In this document: positions 6,767 to 8,459 of the stretch, one piece after another | How positions within the stretch are numbered: the first letter of the stretch is position 1 | How the letters are laid out: each line of letters opens with the position of its first letter | Assembly: GCA_030832695.1 (NCBI GenBank) | Contig: JAURIP010000057.1 | Coordinates: 1 to 8,459 of the forward strand | Reading direction: 5' to 3' | Length of the DNA stretch: 8,459 nucleotides | DNA from: Sediminibacterium sp. | GTDB lineage: Bacteria; Bacteroidota; Bacteroidia; Chitinophagales; Chitinophagaceae | Program-made: the position numbers and the translations under genes | Notes under the pieces: model-generated | Databases searched by the model: none | What the model was told of the DNA's origin: nothing | Seen by the model: the letters and a program-made list of their open reading frames with translations, nothing else

Positions 6767-7555
6767 TTAAACAGTAATACTTCCACTGAACACAAATGTG
6801 CCTGGCCCCATTAGCCAAATATTATCAAATACTTGATCGCCTTTATTGTTAAAACGAACCGCTAATTTTCCGCCCAAGGTTTCAATTTGTATAGTTTGCT
6901 CACCTAATTTTTCAATACCTGAAATTAAGGCTGCAGCGGTGACACCCGTGCCACAACTTAAAGTTTCATTCTCCACACCACGTTCGTAAGTGCGCACAAA
7001 TATTTTATCATCTTGTTGTTCTACAAAGTTTATATTAATACCTTCTGATTTGAATCGATCATTGTATCTAATCATTTGACCCAAGCCAAATACATCGACA
7101 CTATTAATGCTATCTACCATTTCAATATAATGCGGGGAGCCGGTATTCAAAACAAAAAATGGGGTATTGCTATCAATGTTTTTTTCAACTGCATTTACAT
7201 CGCTCATTTTTAAATAAACCCATCCATCTTCATTGATTGTAGACTCATGTGGGCCATCAATTGCAATAAAATTAAACTGTTTTTTATTCAAACCAATGTC
7301 ATAAGCAAATTGCGTTAAACATCTTCCACCATTACCACACATGGAGCCTTCTAATCCATTTGCATTATAATAAATCATCTCAAAATCGTATCCTTCCTTA
7401 TTGCCTAATAACATAAGTCCATCTGCGCCAATACCTTTTTTACGATCACAGATAAATGCAATTTGTTCGGTGGTTAGTGCAATATTATTTTGTCTGTTAT
7501 CGATGACGATAAAATCATTTCCGGTGCCTTGGTATTTTGAAAAATTAATTTTCAT
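6767..7555 (-). CDS. dapF: diaminopimelate epimerase
   Basis: Cytoplasmic cofactor-independent racemase converting LL-2,6-diaminopimelate to the meso form, for lysine synthesis and peptidoglycan cross-linking. The protein has 262 residues, close to the family length of about 270. The two catalytic cysteines are both present in intact motifs: C73 in GSMCGNGGRC (70-79) and C201 in ETLSCGTGVTAAA (197-209). Other family features are the N-terminal FSKYQGTGNDFIVID (5-19), GIGADGLM (41-48), YNANG (63-67), NTGSPHYIE (137-145) and GININFVE (172-179). The two homologous halves of the DapF fold each contribute one cysteine. It begins 26 bases after the nucleoside phosphorylase stop and ends 14 bases before the chosen Nudix start, which suggests co-transcription, although the 26-base gap shows no promoter. 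Complete, with no sign of damage. Confidence 0.98.
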   Translation of the reverse strand: MKINFSKYQGTGNDFIVIDNRQNNIALTTEQIAFICDRKKGIGADGLMLLGNKEGYDFEMIYYNANGLEGSMCGNGGRCLTQFAYDIGLNKKQFNFIAIDGPHESTINEDGWVYLKMSDVNAVEKNIDSNTPFFVLNTGSPHYIEMVDSINSVDVFGLGQMIRYNDRFKSEGININFVEQQDDKIFVRTYERGVENETLSCGTGVTAAALISGIEKLGEQTIQIETLGGKLAVRFNNKGDQVFDNIWLMGPGTFVFSGSITV

Positions 7556-7581
7556 TTTAAAATCGGTTATTGAAATTTATT

Positions 7582-8457
7582 TTAAATTTTTTCGATGATG
7601 GCTAATGATTTCTGAATCATATTATTGACAGCCTGACCCATATCCTTGCTGTATTCTTTTTTAACGCGGTTGGCAACAATCACATTAATACTCAAACATT
7701 GGTGGCCTAATATATTACACAAGCCATAAATAGCACTGGTTTCCATTTCGAAATTTGCAATATGATGATTGCCATATTTAAAACTCGTCATCTGGTCAAC
7801 CAAATTAGGCATTGCCAAAGGCATTCTTAATATACGACCTTGTGATCCATAAAATCCTGGGCAGGTAACAGTGATTCCATGGTTGTAACCTTGCGTAAAG
7901 TGTTTTATTAATCCTGCACTAGCGGAAGCAATATAAGGAAACACTTTGTGTGAGTTAATTTGCGTGTGGGATTCGAATGCAGCTAAGATTGCTTTTTCTT
8001 CCTCGTTGTTTTGTAAATTATAAAAATGCAATAAATTGTCTATCCCTAAGCCATGCGTTCCTGCAACCAATTGATCAACACCCACCTCGCCTTGTAATGA
8101 ACCACAAGTCCCCATTCTTATAATGGCCACTGATTTTTTTTGTTCTTTAATGGTTCTGGTTTCAAAATCAATATTCACTAGCGCGTCCACTTCGTTTAAG
8201 GCAATATCAATATTATCGGGTCCAATTCCAGTAGATAATACTGAAATTCGCTTATTTCCAACATAACCGGTATGCGTAATAAATTCTCTATGTGCGCACA
8301 CATGCTCCACGCGATCAAAATATTTGCTCACTTCGGCTACACGGTCGGGGTCACCCACGGTAATAATAGTGTCGGCTATTTGATCTGGCCTTACATTAAG
8401 GTGATAAATTGCCCCTCTTTCGTTAATAATCATTTCCGATGCGCCAATGGGTTGCAT
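7582..8457 (-). CDS. nucleoside phosphorylase, uridine phosphorylase-like
   Basis: Phosphorylase of the PNP/UDP type 1 family, splitting a nucleoside with phosphate into base and ribose-1-phosphate for nucleoside salvage in the cytoplasm. Phosphate-site motifs are GDPDRV (35-40) and IRMGTCGS (113-120); HREFITHTGYV (56-66) is also conserved, and the ribose-site FEMET (236-240) is intact. GFYGSQGR (201-208) has the FY-x-x-Q-x-R pattern that binds uracil in uridine phosphorylases (Gln166 and Arg168 in E. coli Udp), here Q206 and R208, so pyrimidine nucleosides are the likely substrates. It has 291 residues; this is longer than E. coli Udp (253) and nearer to animal-type enzymes. The ATG at 8457 gives MQPIGASEMIINERGAIYHL, a natural beginning, but only two bases remain before the window edge, so a start further upstream cannot be excluded. 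It heads the minus-strand run with dapF and the Nudix gene; its promoter lies outside the window. Confidence 0.88.
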   Translation of the reverse strand: MQPIGASEMIINERGAIYHLNVRPDQIADTIITVGDPDRVAEVSKYFDRVEHVCAHREFITHTGYVGNKRISVLSTGIGPDNIDIALNEVDALVNIDFETRTIKEQKKSVAIIRMGTCGSLQGEVGVDQLVAGTHGLGIDNLLHFYNLQNNEEEKAILAAFESHTQINSHKVFPYIASASAGLIKHFTQGYNHGITVTCPGFYGSQGRILRMPLAMPNLVDQMTSFKYGNHHIANFEMETSAIYGLCNILGHQCLSINVIVANRVKKEYSKDMGQAVNNMIQKSLAIIEKI

Positions 8458-8459
8458 AT

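Noticed and set aside
7401..7598. Plus-strand open frame of 65 codons
   Set aside because: Antisense to the start of dapF, whose conserved motifs fix the coding strand.

Overview
The window is AT-rich bacterial DNA that most likely comes from a Bacteroidota member, probably a Chitinophagaceae-like organism. This is inferred from protein style: a YfhO-family membrane protein of over 800 residues, a queuosine precursor transporter with an enlarged N-terminal half, and a DapF with a YNANG/EGSMCGNGGRC active site. Start codons have no clear Shine-Dalgarno sequence, and the one convincing promoter fits the Bacteroidota TAnnTTTG -7 element. I ran no database search, so the taxonomy is inference.

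The left part (about 1-5100) is a cell-surface glycan region. A plus-strand rhamnosyltransferase-like GT2 gene (8-865) converges, with two bases between the stops, on a minus-strand transcription unit. In order of transcription that unit is a large YfhO-family membrane glycosyltransferase candidate (5080-2600), a second GT2 glycosyltransferase (2583-1681) and a MycE/TylE-like class I methyltransferase (1659-868). Gaps are only 16 and 21 bases, so these three are probably one operon that builds and methylates a surface or secreted glycan. The lipid-linked donor and the acceptor cannot be read from the sequence.

A divergent intergenic region of about 106 bases (5081-5186) separates this operon from a plus-strand pair: a small unrecognised three-helix membrane protein (5187-5477) and a queuosine precursor transporter of the YhhQ family (5498-6283). 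The region holds a good minus-strand promoter candidate, a 14-base tandem duplication that creates a four-codon mini-ORF abutting the yfhO-like start, and a short inverted repeat.

The right part is a housekeeping minus-strand run: a uridine-phosphorylase-like nucleoside phosphorylase (8457-7582, its start two bases from the window edge), diaminopimelate epimerase DapF (7555-6767) and a Nudix hydrolase (6752-6285). The Nudix gene converges on the transporter gene with one base between the stops. No RNA genes, CRISPR arrays, insertion sequences or phage genes were seen. Nothing here is clearly a new system. The most interesting points are the YfhO/GT2/methyltransferase operon, the duplicated start region in front of yfhO, and the small membrane protein tied to queuosine salvage.
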